Below, piece by piece: positions 50,532-60,155 of a DNA stretch of 64,000 nucleotides (positions within the stretch are counted from its first letter, which is position 1; each line of letters begins with the position of its first letter). The notes beneath the pieces were generated by a model. The model was not told the DNA's origin, searched no databases, and saw only the letters and a list, made by a program, of their open reading frames with translations. The DNA lies in NCBI RefSeq assembly GCF_900113065.1, contig NZ_FOOA01000003.1, positions 310,001 through 374,000 of the forward strand. Direction: 5' to 3'. The position numbers and the translations under genes were made by a program. The stretch is from Aureimonas phyllosphaerae. Lineage in GTDB: Bacteria > Pseudomonadota > Alphaproteobacteria > Rhizobiales > Rhizobiaceae.

Positions 50532-51764
50532 TCAGACGAGGTTGAGCAAGGCCTCGCGACCGAGCACGAATCCGCTCTCGGCATAGGCCCGCTTCAGGCG
50601 ATCGAGCGTGCGCCCGATCTCGGGTCCCGGCGCGACGCCGGCCGCGGCGAGATCGTGTCCGCTGAGCGGAAAAGCCGGCGGCTCGAACCCGGCAGCCGCC
50701 TCGAAGCGGGCCGCCAGCAGCGCCACTTGGGGAAGGCGATCGGGATCGCCGGCCGCTGCGGTGCGCTCGGCGCTGAGCGCGAGCGCCAGACGGTCGGCGA
50801 GCGCGGTTCGGTCGCCGAGGTACAGCCGGGCCCGGAAGGCGGCATCGCTCTCGCCCGGTGGAGCCTCGCTCATCGCCCAGGCGATGAGCCGGTCGCGATC
50901 CGTATTCGACAGACGCAGCCGGCCGGCCATCTCGCGCAGACGCGCGGCGTCCGGCGGCACGATCGCCTCCAAGCGGCGGATCGGGTCGGGCGACCAGCCG
51001 TAGAGCGCCTCGGTCTCGACGAGACCGTGGATCGCGTCGATGCCCCACTTCTCCGATTCCGGCAGCACGCGGCTGAGGACACCCGCCTGCCGCATCCAGA
51101 GAAGCGCGCGGGCCGGGTCGGGCGCGCCGAGAAGCTTGCGCAACTCGGCCCAGACGCGCTCGGAGGACAGGCGATCCAGCCCCTCCTTCAGCCGCGAGGC
51201 CGCGCGCAGGCCGTCGCCATCCGGCCGGCCCCGCCCGTACCACGCGAAGAAGCGGAAGAAGCGCAGGATGCGCAGATAGTCCTCCTCGATCCGCTGGCCG
51301 GCGTCGCCGATGAAGCGCAGCGTGCCGCTCTCGATGTCGGCAAGGCCGCCGACGAGATCGAGGATCTCGCCGTCGGCGTCGCAGTAGAGGGCGTTGATCG
51401 AGAAGTCGCGCCGGGCGGCATCCTCGGCCCAGTCGCGCCCGAACAGGACCTTGGCGTGGCGACCGTCGGTCTCGACGTCGCGGCGAAGCGTCGTGACTTC
51501 GAAGGGCCGTCCGCTCGCGACCACCGTCACCGTACCGTGCTCGACGCCGGTCGGCACGGCCTTCAGCCCCGCCGCCTCGACGCGGGCGATGGTTTCAGCT
51601 GGCAGCGTCGTGGTGGCGACGTCGACATCGGTGATCGGGCGGCCCATCAGCGTGTTGCGGATCGCGCCGCCCACCACCCGTGCCTCCTCGCCTCCCGCCG
51701 AGAGGCAGGCCAGGATGGTCTGGAGGGCGGGGTCGCGGAGCCAGTCCGCCTCGATGCGCGTCAT
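50532..51764 (-). CDS. cca: CCA tRNA nucleotidyltransferase / poly(A) polymerase-type enzyme
   Basis: 410 residues. The nucleotidyltransferase motif VVGGAIRNTLMGRPITDVDVAT (31-50) has GG and DVD; the RRD-containing motif and flexible loop follow (LRRDVETDGRHA, RRDFSINAL). The C-terminal helical part is Leu/Arg/Ala-rich. It adds CCA to tRNA 3' ends. Its ATG overlaps the stop of the Nudix gene (ATGA). Confidence 0.94.
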   Translation of the reverse strand: MTRIEADWLRDPALQTILACLSAGGEEARVVGGAIRNTLMGRPITDVDVATTTLPAETIARVEAAGLKAVPTGVEHGTVTVVASGRPFEVTTLRRDVETDGRHAKVLFGRDWAEDAARRDFSINALYCDADGEILDLVGGLADIESGTLRFIGDAGQRIEEDYLRILRFFRFFAWYGRGRPDGDGLRAASRLKEGLDRLSSERVWAELRKLLGAPDPARALLWMRQAGVLSRVLPESEKWGIDAIHGLVETEALYGWSPDPIRRLEAIVPPDAARLREMAGRLRLSNTDRDRLIAWAMSEAPPGESDAAFRARLYLGDRTALADRLALALSAERTAAAGDPDRLPQVALLAARFEAAAGFEPPAFPLSGHDLAAAGVAPGPEIGRTLDRLKRAYAESGFVLGREALLNLV

Positions 51765-52387
51765 GATGCGTAGAGCCTTTCATACAGCGTGCGCAGGATG
51801 CCCGCCGTCACGCCCCAGATATACCGATCCCCGAAGGGCATCGTGTAGAAGTATCGTGGCTTGCCCTGCCAGACCCGGCTGCCCTTGGCGTGGTTCGCCG
51901 CGTTCATCAGGAAGCCGAGCGGTACCTCGAACGCGTCGGCCACCTCCGAAGGGTCCGGCCGGGGCACGAAGGCGGGATCGACGATCCCGACCACCGGCGT
52001 GATGCGGAACCCCGTCGTCGTGCGATAGCGCGGCAGGCGGCCGATCACCTCGACCAGCCCGGGGTCGAGGCCGACCTCCTCCTCGGCTTCGCGCAGTGCC
52101 GCCGCCTCGACCGAGGCATCGGCGGGATCGACCGAGCCGCCGGGAAAGGCGATCTGGCCGGAATGCTTGCGCAGATGCGCCGCGCGCGTCGTCAGGATCA
52201 CGCCCGCCTCGCCCGGCCGGTCGACCACGGGAACGAGCACAGCCGCCTCGCGCGCGCCCGCGCCCTCCGACAATTGCGCCCAGTCTGGGTTCAGAACGTG
52301 GTCGCCGGTGTCGTGCTCGAGGGCTTCCAGACCGCGGGCCGACAGGCGCGCACGAAGGTCGGCGGCGTCGAACCGCGTCTCAAGCAT
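51761..52387 (-). CDS. CoA pyrophosphatase-type Nudix hydrolase
   Basis: 208 residues from MLETRFD. The UPF0035 signature VILTTRAAHLRKHSGQIAFPGG precedes the Nudix box GGSVDPADASVEAAALREAEEEVGL. This pair of motifs marks the NudL/PCD1 group that cleaves CoA to phosphopantetheine and 3',5'-ADP. It overlaps DUF1285 by eight bases upstream and cca by four downstream, so the three form an operon. Confidence 0.92.
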   Translation of the reverse strand: MLETRFDAADLRARLSARGLEALEHDTGDHVLNPDWAQLSEGAGAREAAVLVPVVDRPGEAGVILTTRAAHLRKHSGQIAFPGGSVDPADASVEAAALREAEEEVGLDPGLVEVIGRLPRYRTTTGFRITPVVGIVDPAFVPRPDPSEVADAFEVPLGFLMNAANHAKGSRVWQGKPRYFYTMPFGDRYIWGVTAGILRTLYERLYAS

Positions 52388-52955
52388 CGAGTGCCGAGGG
52401 CGCGAGCGGCACGGGAAACCAGCTGGAGCCGGACGCGATGCCGGCCTCGCCGCCACGCTCCTCGATCCGCTGCGCGAGGTCGAAAGCGAGCGCGCGCGTC
52501 AGCCGCGCTTCCAGCCCGCCACGCACCCGCAGGTAGGGTCGAAAGGCGTCGCCCGCGGCCTCGGCAAAACGCAAGGGGTGCGCGTCGTCGGCCTCCACGA
52601 CGTCGCCCATGTTCGTGCGAAAGCGCAGGCGGCCCGCCTCGTCGCTCATCTCGACCGCGACGAAAGGAACATCGGCCACGCGGATCGTCAGCTTCTCGGC
52701 CGGCGTCACCAGAACGAAGGAACCGTCCACCTCGCGGCGCAGGACGCTGGAGAAGAGGCGGGCCAGTGCCGGACGGTCGATCGGCGACCCCTGGTAGAGC
52801 CAGCGGCCGTCCTCGTCGATCGCCATGTCGATCGTCCCGCAATGCGGCGGGTTCCACTGTTCGACCGGCGGAGCGGAGCGGCCGGCGCGCTCGGCGCGCG
52901 ACACCAGAGCCTCCAGCGAGACCGATGCCGAACTTGTGTCCTCCGACTGAGTCAT
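52380..52955 (-). CDS. DUF1285 protein
   Basis: 191 residues. PHCGTIDMAIDEDGRWLYQGSPI near the start and RVADVPFVAVEM then LRFRTNMGDVV later are the DUF1285 pattern. Two-domain beta-rich cytoplasmic protein of unknown function. First gene of the DUF1285-Nudix-cca operon, divergent from moxR. Confidence 0.9.
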   Translation of the reverse strand: MTQSEDTSSASVSLEALVSRAERAGRSAPPVEQWNPPHCGTIDMAIDEDGRWLYQGSPIDRPALARLFSSVLRREVDGSFVLVTPAEKLTIRVADVPFVAVEMSDEAGRLRFRTNMGDVVEADDAHPLRFAEAAGDAFRPYLRVRGGLEARLTRALAFDLAQRIEERGGEAGIASGSSWFPVPLAPSALDA

Positions 52956-53138
52956 GATGCAACGTCCCCCGAGGCCGCCGCCCCTTGCCGGGCAGCATCC
53001 CGTCTTATTTTGGCCGGGCTTGGCCGTCACCAAATAGTCGCGCATCCCAGCGCTTGCCAGACGACCGCCGCCTCGATTCTATGCGGCTTCTCCCCGTCGT
53101 CGGCCGTTCCGACACGACTCATCGAAGGGCCCCGCAGG

Positions 53139-54149
53139 ATGACGATACTCGCCAACACGGAGCCGACCCTCGACGCGCACGCCATGGTGGCCGAGGCCGA
53201 GCGCGCGCTGGCCGACATCGCGAAGGCGCGCGAATCCGTCGCCCGCGTGATCTTCGGCCAGGAAAGCGTCGTCGAGCAGACGCTGGTCGCGATTCTGGCC
53301 GGCGGCCACGCGCTGCTCGTCGGCGTTCCGGGCCTTGCCAAGACCAAGCTCGTGGAGACGCTCGGCACCGTGCTCGGCCTTGATGCGCGGCGCGTCCAGT
53401 TCACGCCCGACCTCATGCCCTCCGACATCGTCGGCACCGAGGTCATGGACCAGGACGAGGGCGGCCGCCGCTCCTTCCGCTTCGTGCGCGGCCCGGTCTT
53501 CGCGCAGCTCCTGATGGCGGACGAAATCAACCGCGCCAGCCCGCGCACTCAGTCCGCACTCCTCCAGTCGATGCAGGAATACCACGTGACGGTTGCCGGC
53601 GAGCGGCACGACCTGCCCGCGCCCTTCCACGTGCTGGCGACCCAGAATCCGCTGGAGCAGGAGGGCACCTATCCGCTGCCGGAAGCCCAGCTCGACCGGT
53701 TCCTGTGCCAGGTCGACGTGCACTACCCCTCGATCGAGGCCGAGCGGCGTATCCTCCTCGCCACCACCGGCGTCGGCGAGGACAAGGCCGTCGCGGTGAT
53801 GACCTCCGACCGCCTACGCGAGATCCAGACGCTGGTGCGCCGCATGCCGGTGCCGGAAACCGTCGTCGAGGCGATCCTGTCGCTCGTTCGCTCGGCCCGC
53901 CCCGGACAGGGCTCGAAGGAGGCCGACACGCACGTCGCCTGGGGTCCCGGTCCGCGCGCCTCCCAGGCGATGATGACCTGCGTGCGCGCCCGCGCGCTCT
54001 ACGAAGGGCGGCTCGCGCCTTCGATCGACGACGTCCGCGCGCTGGCCGAACCCATTCTCCAGCACCGCATGGCGCTGAACTTCGCCGCGCGTGCCGAGGG
54101 CATTGGCGTGCGCGAGGTGATCGCCCGTCTGGCTCGCCAGGCCGGCTGA
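53139..54149 (+). CDS. MoxR-family AAA+ ATPase
   Basis: 336 residues. Walker A GVPGLAKT at 62-69, Walker B LLMADE (124-129) followed by INRASPRTQSALLQSMQE, and sensor segment VLATQNPLEQEGTYPLPEAQLDRF. MoxR ATPases work with DUF58 and von Willebrand factor-type proteins as chaperone-like systems for envelope or metal-containing complexes. The DUF58 gene starts four bases after its stop. Confidence 0.95.
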   Translation: MTILANTEPTLDAHAMVAEAERALADIAKARESVARVIFGQESVVEQTLVAILAGGHALLVGVPGLAKTKLVETLGTVLGLDARRVQFTPDLMPSDIVGTEVMDQDEGGRRSFRFVRGPVFAQLLMADEINRASPRTQSALLQSMQEYHVTVAGERHDLPAPFHVLATQNPLEQEGTYPLPEAQLDRFLCQVDVHYPSIEAERRILLATTGVGEDKAVAVMTSDRLREIQTLVRRMPVPETVVEAILSLVRSARPGQGSKEADTHVAWGPGPRASQAMMTCVRARALYEGRLAPSIDDVRALAEPILQHRMALNFAARAEGIGVREVIARLARQAG

Positions 54150-54153
54150 CCGG

Positions 54154-55068
54154 ATGGCGGCCATCGGGCGCATCACCGACGCTGTGACGGGTGGCGAGGC
54201 GCTGCATCGCGCCCGCCAGCGCGCGGCGCTCCTGCCGGACCTCCTCGTCGAGGCGCGCCGCGTGTCGGCGTCCGTGGCGACCGGCTGGCATGGTCGGCGG
54301 CGGCGCGGCACGGGCGAGAACTTCTGGCAGTTCCGCCCCTTCGTCGACGGCGAGCAGGTGTCGCGCATCGACTGGCGCCGCTCCGCGCGCGACGACAACG
54401 TCTATCTCCGCGACCGCGAATGGGAGGCGGCGCAGACCGTCTGGCTCTGGGCGGATCCGTCCCCGTCGATGCTCTACCAGAGCGGCGCGGGACTGGTCTC
54501 CAAGGAGAGCCGTGCGCTCGTCCTCGTTCTGGCGCTCGCCGAACTCCTGGCGCGCTCGGGCGAGCGGATCGGCTATCCCGACGTGATGGCGCCCGTTTCC
54601 GCACGCAACGCCGCCGAACGCATCGCCGCCGCCCTCCAGACCAACCGGCCGGCGGGCGGCTTTCCCGCGACGGCTCGCTTGAAGCGCTTCAGCGAGATCG
54701 TGCTGGTCGGCGATTTCCTCGATCCGATCGACGAACTGACCGAGCGGATCGACCTTCTCGCCCGACAGGGCGTGCGCGGCCATATCGTGCAGATCGCCGA
54801 TCCCGCCGAGGTCGCCTTTCCCTATTCCGGCCGCACCGAATTCCAGGACCCCGAGACCGGTGCCAAGCTCACGGCCGGGCGCGCCGAGGCGCTGCGCGAC
54901 CTCTACCGCGACGCCTTCGAGGCACGCCGCCAATATTTCGGCGAGCATTGCCGCCGGCTCGGCTGGAGCCACGTCTTCCACGCGACCGACCGTCTGGCGT
55001 CCGAACCGCTCGTGGCGGTGCACGGCCATCTCAGCGGCCAGCCGCAAAGCATGAAGGCGCGCGCCTGA
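54154..55068 (+). CDS. DUF58 protein
   Basis: 304 residues. The DUF58 core is RPFVDGEQVSRIDWRRSARDDN, followed by ETVWLWADPSPSM-like VWA sequence and late HLSGQPQSM. The family is VWA-related and always near MoxR. The TGATG junction couples it to the next gene. Confidence 0.92.
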   Translation: MAAIGRITDAVTGGEALHRARQRAALLPDLLVEARRVSASVATGWHGRRRRGTGENFWQFRPFVDGEQVSRIDWRRSARDDNVYLRDREWEAAQTVWLWADPSPSMLYQSGAGLVSKESRALVLVLALAELLARSGERIGYPDVMAPVSARNAAERIAAALQTNRPAGGFPATARLKRFSEIVLVGDFLDPIDELTERIDLLARQGVRGHIVQIADPAEVAFPYSGRTEFQDPETGAKLTAGRAEALRDLYRDAFEARRQYFGEHCRRLGWSHVFHATDRLASEPLVAVHGHLSGQPQSMKARA

Positions 55069-57926
55069 TGGGAGCCCTGTCCTTCGGCGCGCCGCTGGTG
55101 CTCGCCGGGCTTCTCGCCCTGCCCGCCATTTGGTGGCTGCTGCGCCTCACCCCGCCGCGTCCGCAGACCGAAGCCTTCCCGCCGCTGCGCATTCTGGAGC
55201 GCGTCCTGCGCCGCGAGGAAACGCCGGCGCGCAGCCCCTGGTGGCTGACCCTTCTGCGGCTGCTGCTGGCGGCGCTGGTCATTCTCGCGCTGGCGGCGCC
55301 GATCCTCAACCCGCGCGAAAGCGCGCTGTCGGGCAACGGCCCCGTGGTCGTGATGCTGGACAACGGCTGGGCGAGCGCGCGCGACTGGGACGACCGGCGC
55401 AGCGCGGCCGAAGACCTGATCCGAGAGGCGGGCGAGGCCGGGCGTCCGGTGTCGCTGGTCCTGACGGCCGAAGACGCCGGAAACGATACGGCCCCGGTGG
55501 AGGCCGCGACGGCCCTGGAGCGGCTCGCCGCCGCCGAGCCGCGCCCGATCGCGTCCGACCGCGCGGCCGCCGCGACGCGCCTCTCCGCCGTGCTCGGGGG
55601 CCAGGGAGGCGCCAGCCTCGCCTATCTCAGCGACGGGCTCGACGGCGGCGGCATGGAGGCGGCGGCCGAGACGCTGCGCGCCCTCTCGCCCTCGCAGGCG
55701 ATCCTCTACGCCCCGCCGGTCGGCACGCTCGCGGGCCTCACCCGCGCCGAGAACGCGACGGACGCGCTGGTGGTCGATGCCGTTCGCCCCGAAAGCGAGA
55801 CGGGCCCCGCGACCTACCAGCTTCGCGCACTGGACGCGCAGGAGCGCGAGATCGGCCGCGCGCCCCTCGCCTTCGCCGTCGGCGCGACGACCGCGCAGGC
55901 GCGCTTCACCATCCCGGTCGAACTGCGCAACGACGTCGCCCGCATCGAGCGCGACGGCATCAACGACGCGGCCTCCGTTCGCCTCGTCGACGACAGCTTC
56001 CAGCGTCGCCGCGTGGCCCTCGTGTCCGGCGAGGCGGCCGACCTCGCGCAGCCGCTCCTGTCGCCGCTCTACTACATCACGAGAGCGCTGGAGCCCTTCG
56101 CCGATCTCGTTCGGGCCGGCAGCGCCGATCTCGGCACCGCCATTCCCGCGCTCGTCGAGCAGCGCCCGTCGGTCATCGTGCTGGCCGACATCGGCGTCCT
56201 GCCGGATGCGGCCACGCAGGCGCTGAATGGCTTCCTCGAGAACGGCGGCACGCTGGTCCGCTTCGCCGGCCCGCGTCTGGCCGCCTCGACCGCCGAGGAT
56301 CCGCTCGTGCCCGTGCGCCTGCGCGGCGGGGAACGCCAGCTCGGCGGTGCCCTGTCCTGGTCCGAGCCGCAACGCGTGGCGCCGATCGCCGATGGCTCTC
56401 CGTTCGCCGGCATCACCGTGCCCGCCGACGTCACCGTGTCGCGCCAGATTCTCGCCGAACCCTCGGCCGACCTCTCCGACCGGACTTGGGCGAGCCTTGC
56501 CGACGGAACGCCGATCGTGACCGCGGCCGCGCGCGGCGCCGGGACGATCGTCCTGTTCCACACGACGGCCGAGGCGACGTGGTCGAACCTGCCGATCTCC
56601 GGCGCCTTCGTCGACATGCTCCGGCGCATCGTCTCGCTGTCGCGCGGGGCGGTCGGCACCGACGGCGGGACGGCCGAGACCAGCCTGCCGCCCTACCGCG
56701 TGATGGACGGCACCGCGCGCCTCGTGCAGCCCGGTCCGGATATCCGGCCGCTGGTGCTGGCCGACGGCGCCGCGCCCCTTCCCAGCCTCCAGAACCCGCC
56801 CGGCCTCTACGGTACGGCCGAAGGATATCGCGCCCTGAACCTCCTCGAAACCGACGCCGTGCTGCGCCCCCTTCCCGCGCTCGACCTCGGCGCGCCCATC
56901 GTCACGCGCGCCTACGGCACGGCCGGCGCGACGGACCTGACGCCCTGGCTGTTCGCCGGCGCGGTCGCGCTCTTCGCGCTGGATGCGCTGGCGCTGCTCT
57001 GGCTGCATGGTGGCTTCGCGCGTCTGCGCCGCGGCTTCGGGCGCCGCGCGGCGCCCGCCGCACTTGTGCTCGGCCTGTCGCTCGCCGCGGCCATCGGCAC
57101 TCAGTCAGAGCGTGCGCACGCGCAGGACACCCCCTCCCCCGCCGCCATGGCGACGCAGGGACTGGAAGGGGTCGACGCCGCGCGGGCGATCGAGGCGACT
57201 GAAACCACTCACCTCGCCTATGTCGAGACCGGGGACGCCGCGACGGACGAGATCTCGCGCCAAGGTCTCGACGGCCTGTCGCAGTTCATCGCCTCCAAGA
57301 CCGCGCTCGAGCCCGGCGCGCCGATGGCCGTCGACATCGCGACGGACGAGTTGTCGTTCTACCCGATCCTCTACTGGCCGATCCACGCATCGGCGCCGAT
57401 GCCGAGCCAGGAGGCGATCAGCCGGGTCGACGCCTACATGAAGCAGGGCGGCACGGTGCTCTTCGACGTGGAGGGCGACGCCATGGGCGACCTGTCGGGC
57501 CAGACAGTCTCGGCCGGACAGCGGCGACTGCGCGACATCCTCGCCGACCTCGACATTCCGCCGCTCGAGCCGGTGCCGGCCGACCACGTGCTGACCAAGG
57601 CCTTCTACATCATGGACAGCTTTCCCGGCCGGCACACCGGCTCGGACCTCTGGGTCGAGTCGCTCGTGCGCTCCGCCGACGCCGAGGCGCGACCGGCGAG
57701 CGCGGGCGACGGCGTCTCCTCGATCATGATCACGTCGAACGATTTCGCCAGCGCCTGGGCGGTCGACGGCAACGGGCTCTTCGTCTTCCCGACCGACAAC
57801 GCCGATCCGTCGCAGCGCGAATACGCCTACCGGGCGGGGGTCAACATCGTGATGTACGTGCTGACCGGCAACTACAAAGCCGACCAGGTGCACGTGCCCG
57901 CCCTTCTCGAACGCCTGGGGCAGTGA
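55068..57926 (+). CDS. Large membrane protein: BatA-like N-terminus and DUF4159 C-terminus
   Basis: 952 residues. N-terminal BatA motif: helix at 5-24, then RLTPPRPQTEAFPPLRIL and a second helix (about 62-80). A long periplasmic or cytoplasmic region with VWA-like strands (VVMLDNGWAS) follows. A late pair of hydrophobic segments (about 625-680), the second ending like a signal peptide in RAHAQ, leads into DUF4159: HLAYVETGD, LSFYPILYWPIH, KQGGTVLFDVEGD. Third gene of the MoxR operon. Function unknown; probably the membrane partner of MoxR/DUF58. Confidence 0.88.
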   Translation: MGALSFGAPLVLAGLLALPAIWWLLRLTPPRPQTEAFPPLRILERVLRREETPARSPWWLTLLRLLLAALVILALAAPILNPRESALSGNGPVVVMLDNGWASARDWDDRRSAAEDLIREAGEAGRPVSLVLTAEDAGNDTAPVEAATALERLAAAEPRPIASDRAAAATRLSAVLGGQGGASLAYLSDGLDGGGMEAAAETLRALSPSQAILYAPPVGTLAGLTRAENATDALVVDAVRPESETGPATYQLRALDAQEREIGRAPLAFAVGATTAQARFTIPVELRNDVARIERDGINDAASVRLVDDSFQRRRVALVSGEAADLAQPLLSPLYYITRALEPFADLVRAGSADLGTAIPALVEQRPSVIVLADIGVLPDAATQALNGFLENGGTLVRFAGPRLAASTAEDPLVPVRLRGGERQLGGALSWSEPQRVAPIADGSPFAGITVPADVTVSRQILAEPSADLSDRTWASLADGTPIVTAAARGAGTIVLFHTTAEATWSNLPISGAFVDMLRRIVSLSRGAVGTDGGTAETSLPPYRVMDGTARLVQPGPDIRPLVLADGAAPLPSLQNPPGLYGTAEGYRALNLLETDAVLRPLPALDLGAPIVTRAYGTAGATDLTPWLFAGAVALFALDALALLWLHGGFARLRRGFGRRAAPAALVLGLSLAAAIGTQSERAHAQDTPSPAAMATQGLEGVDAARAIEATETTHLAYVETGDAATDEISRQGLDGLSQFIASKTALEPGAPMAVDIATDELSFYPILYWPIHASAPMPSQEAISRVDAYMKQGGTVLFDVEGDAMGDLSGQTVSAGQRRLRDILADLDIPPLEPVPADHVLTKAFYIMDSFPGRHTGSDLWVESLVRSADAEARPASAGDGVSSIMITSNDFASAWAVDGNGLFVFPTDNADPSQREYAYRAGVNIVMYVLTGNYKADQVHVPALLERLGQ

Positions 57927-57930
57927 CGCC

Positions 57931-60006
57931 ATGACCTGGTCGATCGACGTCTCGCCCTTCTTCTCCTGGACCGTGATCGCGATCCTCGCCGTCCCGGCGG
58001 TGCTTCTCGCGCTGGCGCTGCTTGCGGCGCGCATGCGCGGCGCCGTGGTGCGCAGTCTCGCGTTGGTCGCCCTGGTGCTGGCGCTTCTCAACCCCGTGGT
58101 GCTGCGTGAGGAGCGCGACCCGCTGAAGAGCGTCGTCGCCGTGGTCGTCGACCGCAGCCAGAGCCAGACGATCGGTGAGCGCACAGCCCAGACCGATGCG
58201 GCGGTGGAAGAGATCCGCCGCAACCTCGCCGCCTTCCCGCAGTTCGAGGTGCGCACGATCGAGGCCCGCTCGGCTGGCGAGGGCGACGCGACGACGGCGC
58301 TCTTCGGGGCGCTGCGTGACGGCCTTCGCGACGTCTCGCCCGCCCGGGTCGGCGGCGCGATCATGGTGACCGACGGGCAGGTCCACGACATCCCCGAGAA
58401 CGCCGCGGCACTCGGCTTCGACGCGCCGGTTCACGCGCTCGTCACCGGCCGGCCGAACGAGTTCGACCGCCGCCTCGACCTCGTGACATCGCCGCGGTTC
58501 GCGCTGGTCGACCAGCCCCAGACGCTAACCTTCCGGGTCGTGGAGGAAGGCGAAGGCGCGTCGACCAATCCGGTCGAGGTGCAGGTCTTCCTGAACGGCG
58601 ACCTCGTCGAGCGGCGCAACGCCGTTCCGGGGCAGGACACGAACGTCCAGATCACCCTGCCGCGCGCCGGCAAGAACATCGTGGAACTCTCGGCGGCGCG
58701 CGAGGCCCGCGAGATCACGCCGGTCAACAACCGCGCCATCGCGGTGATCGACGGCATCCGCGAGAATCTGCGCGTCCTCCTCGTCTCCGGCGAGCCGCAC
58801 GCCGGCGAGCGGACGTGGCGCAACCTCCTGAAGTCGGACGCGGCGGTCGACCTCGTCCATTTCACGATCCTGCGCCCGCCGGAGAAGCAGGACGGCACGC
58901 CGATCAACGAATTGTCGCTGATCGCCTTTCCGACGCGCGAGCTCTTCGTCGAGAAGATCGAGGACTTCGACCTCATCATCTTCGACCGCTACCAGCGGCG
59001 CGGCGTGCTGCCGACGCTCTACTACGACTATATCGCCCAGTACGTGCAGAACGGCGGCGCGATGCTGATTGCCTCGGGGCCGGAATATGCGGGGCCCGAT
59101 TCCGTCGCCAACTCGCCGCTGAGCGCGATCCTCCCGGCGCTGCCGACCGGCGAGGTCGACCAGCGCGCCTTCCGCCCCGTCCTGTCGGAGCTGGGGCGCA
59201 AGCACCCTGTGACGCGCGACCTGCCGGGCGCCGGCGCGACACCGCCGGACTGGAGCCCATGGTTCCGTTCGATCGACGTCGGCGAGACGCGCGGCGAAAC
59301 GGTGATGACCGGCCCGGACGGCAAGCCGCTCCTCGTCCTCGACCGCGCCGACGAGGGTCGCGTCGCGCTTCTCCTGTCCGATCAGGGCTGGTTGTGGTCG
59401 CGCGGCTTCGAGGGCGGGGGCCCGCATGTGCCGCTGTTCCGCCGTCTCGCCCATTGGCTGATGAAGGAGCCGCAGCTCGAGGAGGAATCCCTCGACGCCG
59501 AGGCACTCGGCACCGACCTGACGGTGACGCGCCATACGATCGGCGACGATCCGGGGCCGGCGACGGTCGTTACGCCGTCCGGCCGCGCGCTGCAGTTGCC
59601 GCTGACGCAAGGCGCGGCCGGCGAGTGGCGGGGCACGCTGAACGCCGACGAGCTCGGCCTCTATCAGGTGGCCAACGGCGATCTTAGGGCGCTTGCCAAT
59701 GTCGGGCCGGTGAACCCGCGCGAATATCGCGAGGCCATCTCGACCACGCAGAAGCTGCAGCCGATCGCCGATGCGACGCGCGGCTCGACGCGTCGTCTGG
59801 CGGAAGCCACCGGCGACGTCTCGGTGCCGCGCATCGTGCCGGTGTCGGGCCGGGCGGACGCGGACGGGCGCGACTGGATCGGCCTGAAGACCACGGAGGA
59901 AAGCGTCCTGCGTGGCGTCGACCGGACGCCGCTCTTCGGGGGCTTCCTCGGCCTTGCCGTCCTGCTTCTCGCGCTCTCCGCCACCTGGTATCGCGAGGGG
60001 CGCTGA
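57931..60006 (+). CDS. Membrane protein with VWA-like and glutamine-amidotransferase-like regions
   Basis: 691 residues. Two N-terminal helices (about 12-34 and 42-60), a VWA-like stretch (VVAVVVDRSQSQTIGER), a middle region with FDLIIFDRYQRRGVLPTLYYD and YVQNGGAMLIASGPEYAG that resembles class I amidotransferase-like folds without catalytic Cys, and a C-terminal helix (LFGGFLGLAVLLLALSATW). Last gene of the MoxR operon, four bases after the DUF4159 gene. Confidence 0.87.
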   Translation: MTWSIDVSPFFSWTVIAILAVPAVLLALALLAARMRGAVVRSLALVALVLALLNPVVLREERDPLKSVVAVVVDRSQSQTIGERTAQTDAAVEEIRRNLAAFPQFEVRTIEARSAGEGDATTALFGALRDGLRDVSPARVGGAIMVTDGQVHDIPENAAALGFDAPVHALVTGRPNEFDRRLDLVTSPRFALVDQPQTLTFRVVEEGEGASTNPVEVQVFLNGDLVERRNAVPGQDTNVQITLPRAGKNIVELSAAREAREITPVNNRAIAVIDGIRENLRVLLVSGEPHAGERTWRNLLKSDAAVDLVHFTILRPPEKQDGTPINELSLIAFPTRELFVEKIEDFDLIIFDRYQRRGVLPTLYYDYIAQYVQNGGAMLIASGPEYAGPDSVANSPLSAILPALPTGEVDQRAFRPVLSELGRKHPVTRDLPGAGATPPDWSPWFRSIDVGETRGETVMTGPDGKPLLVLDRADEGRVALLLSDQGWLWSRGFEGGGPHVPLFRRLAHWLMKEPQLEEESLDAEALGTDLTVTRHTIGDDPGPATVVTPSGRALQLPLTQGAAGEWRGTLNADELGLYQVANGDLRALANVGPVNPREYREAISTTQKLQPIADATRGSTRRLAEATGDVSVPRIVPVSGRADADGRDWIGLKTTEESVLRGVDRTPLFGGFLGLAVLLLALSATWYREGR

Positions 60007-60155
60007 GCCGCCGACGTTCGCGGACGGTTTCCTTCTCCGCTGGGGTTTTTGATCGGCACGCGACACCCTATCTCGCAGGTGCAGCATGAGGCTGGACGCC
60101 GCGTCCCCTCGTGCGGCAATGATCAACGGGAGGAGAGGATGGAAGGCGTAGGACC

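Noticed and set aside
52167-53138. Long in-frame N-terminal extension of the MoxR gene
   Set aside because: It is antisense to the DUF1285 and Nudix genes and has no family similarity; the start at 53139 fits MoxR proteins.
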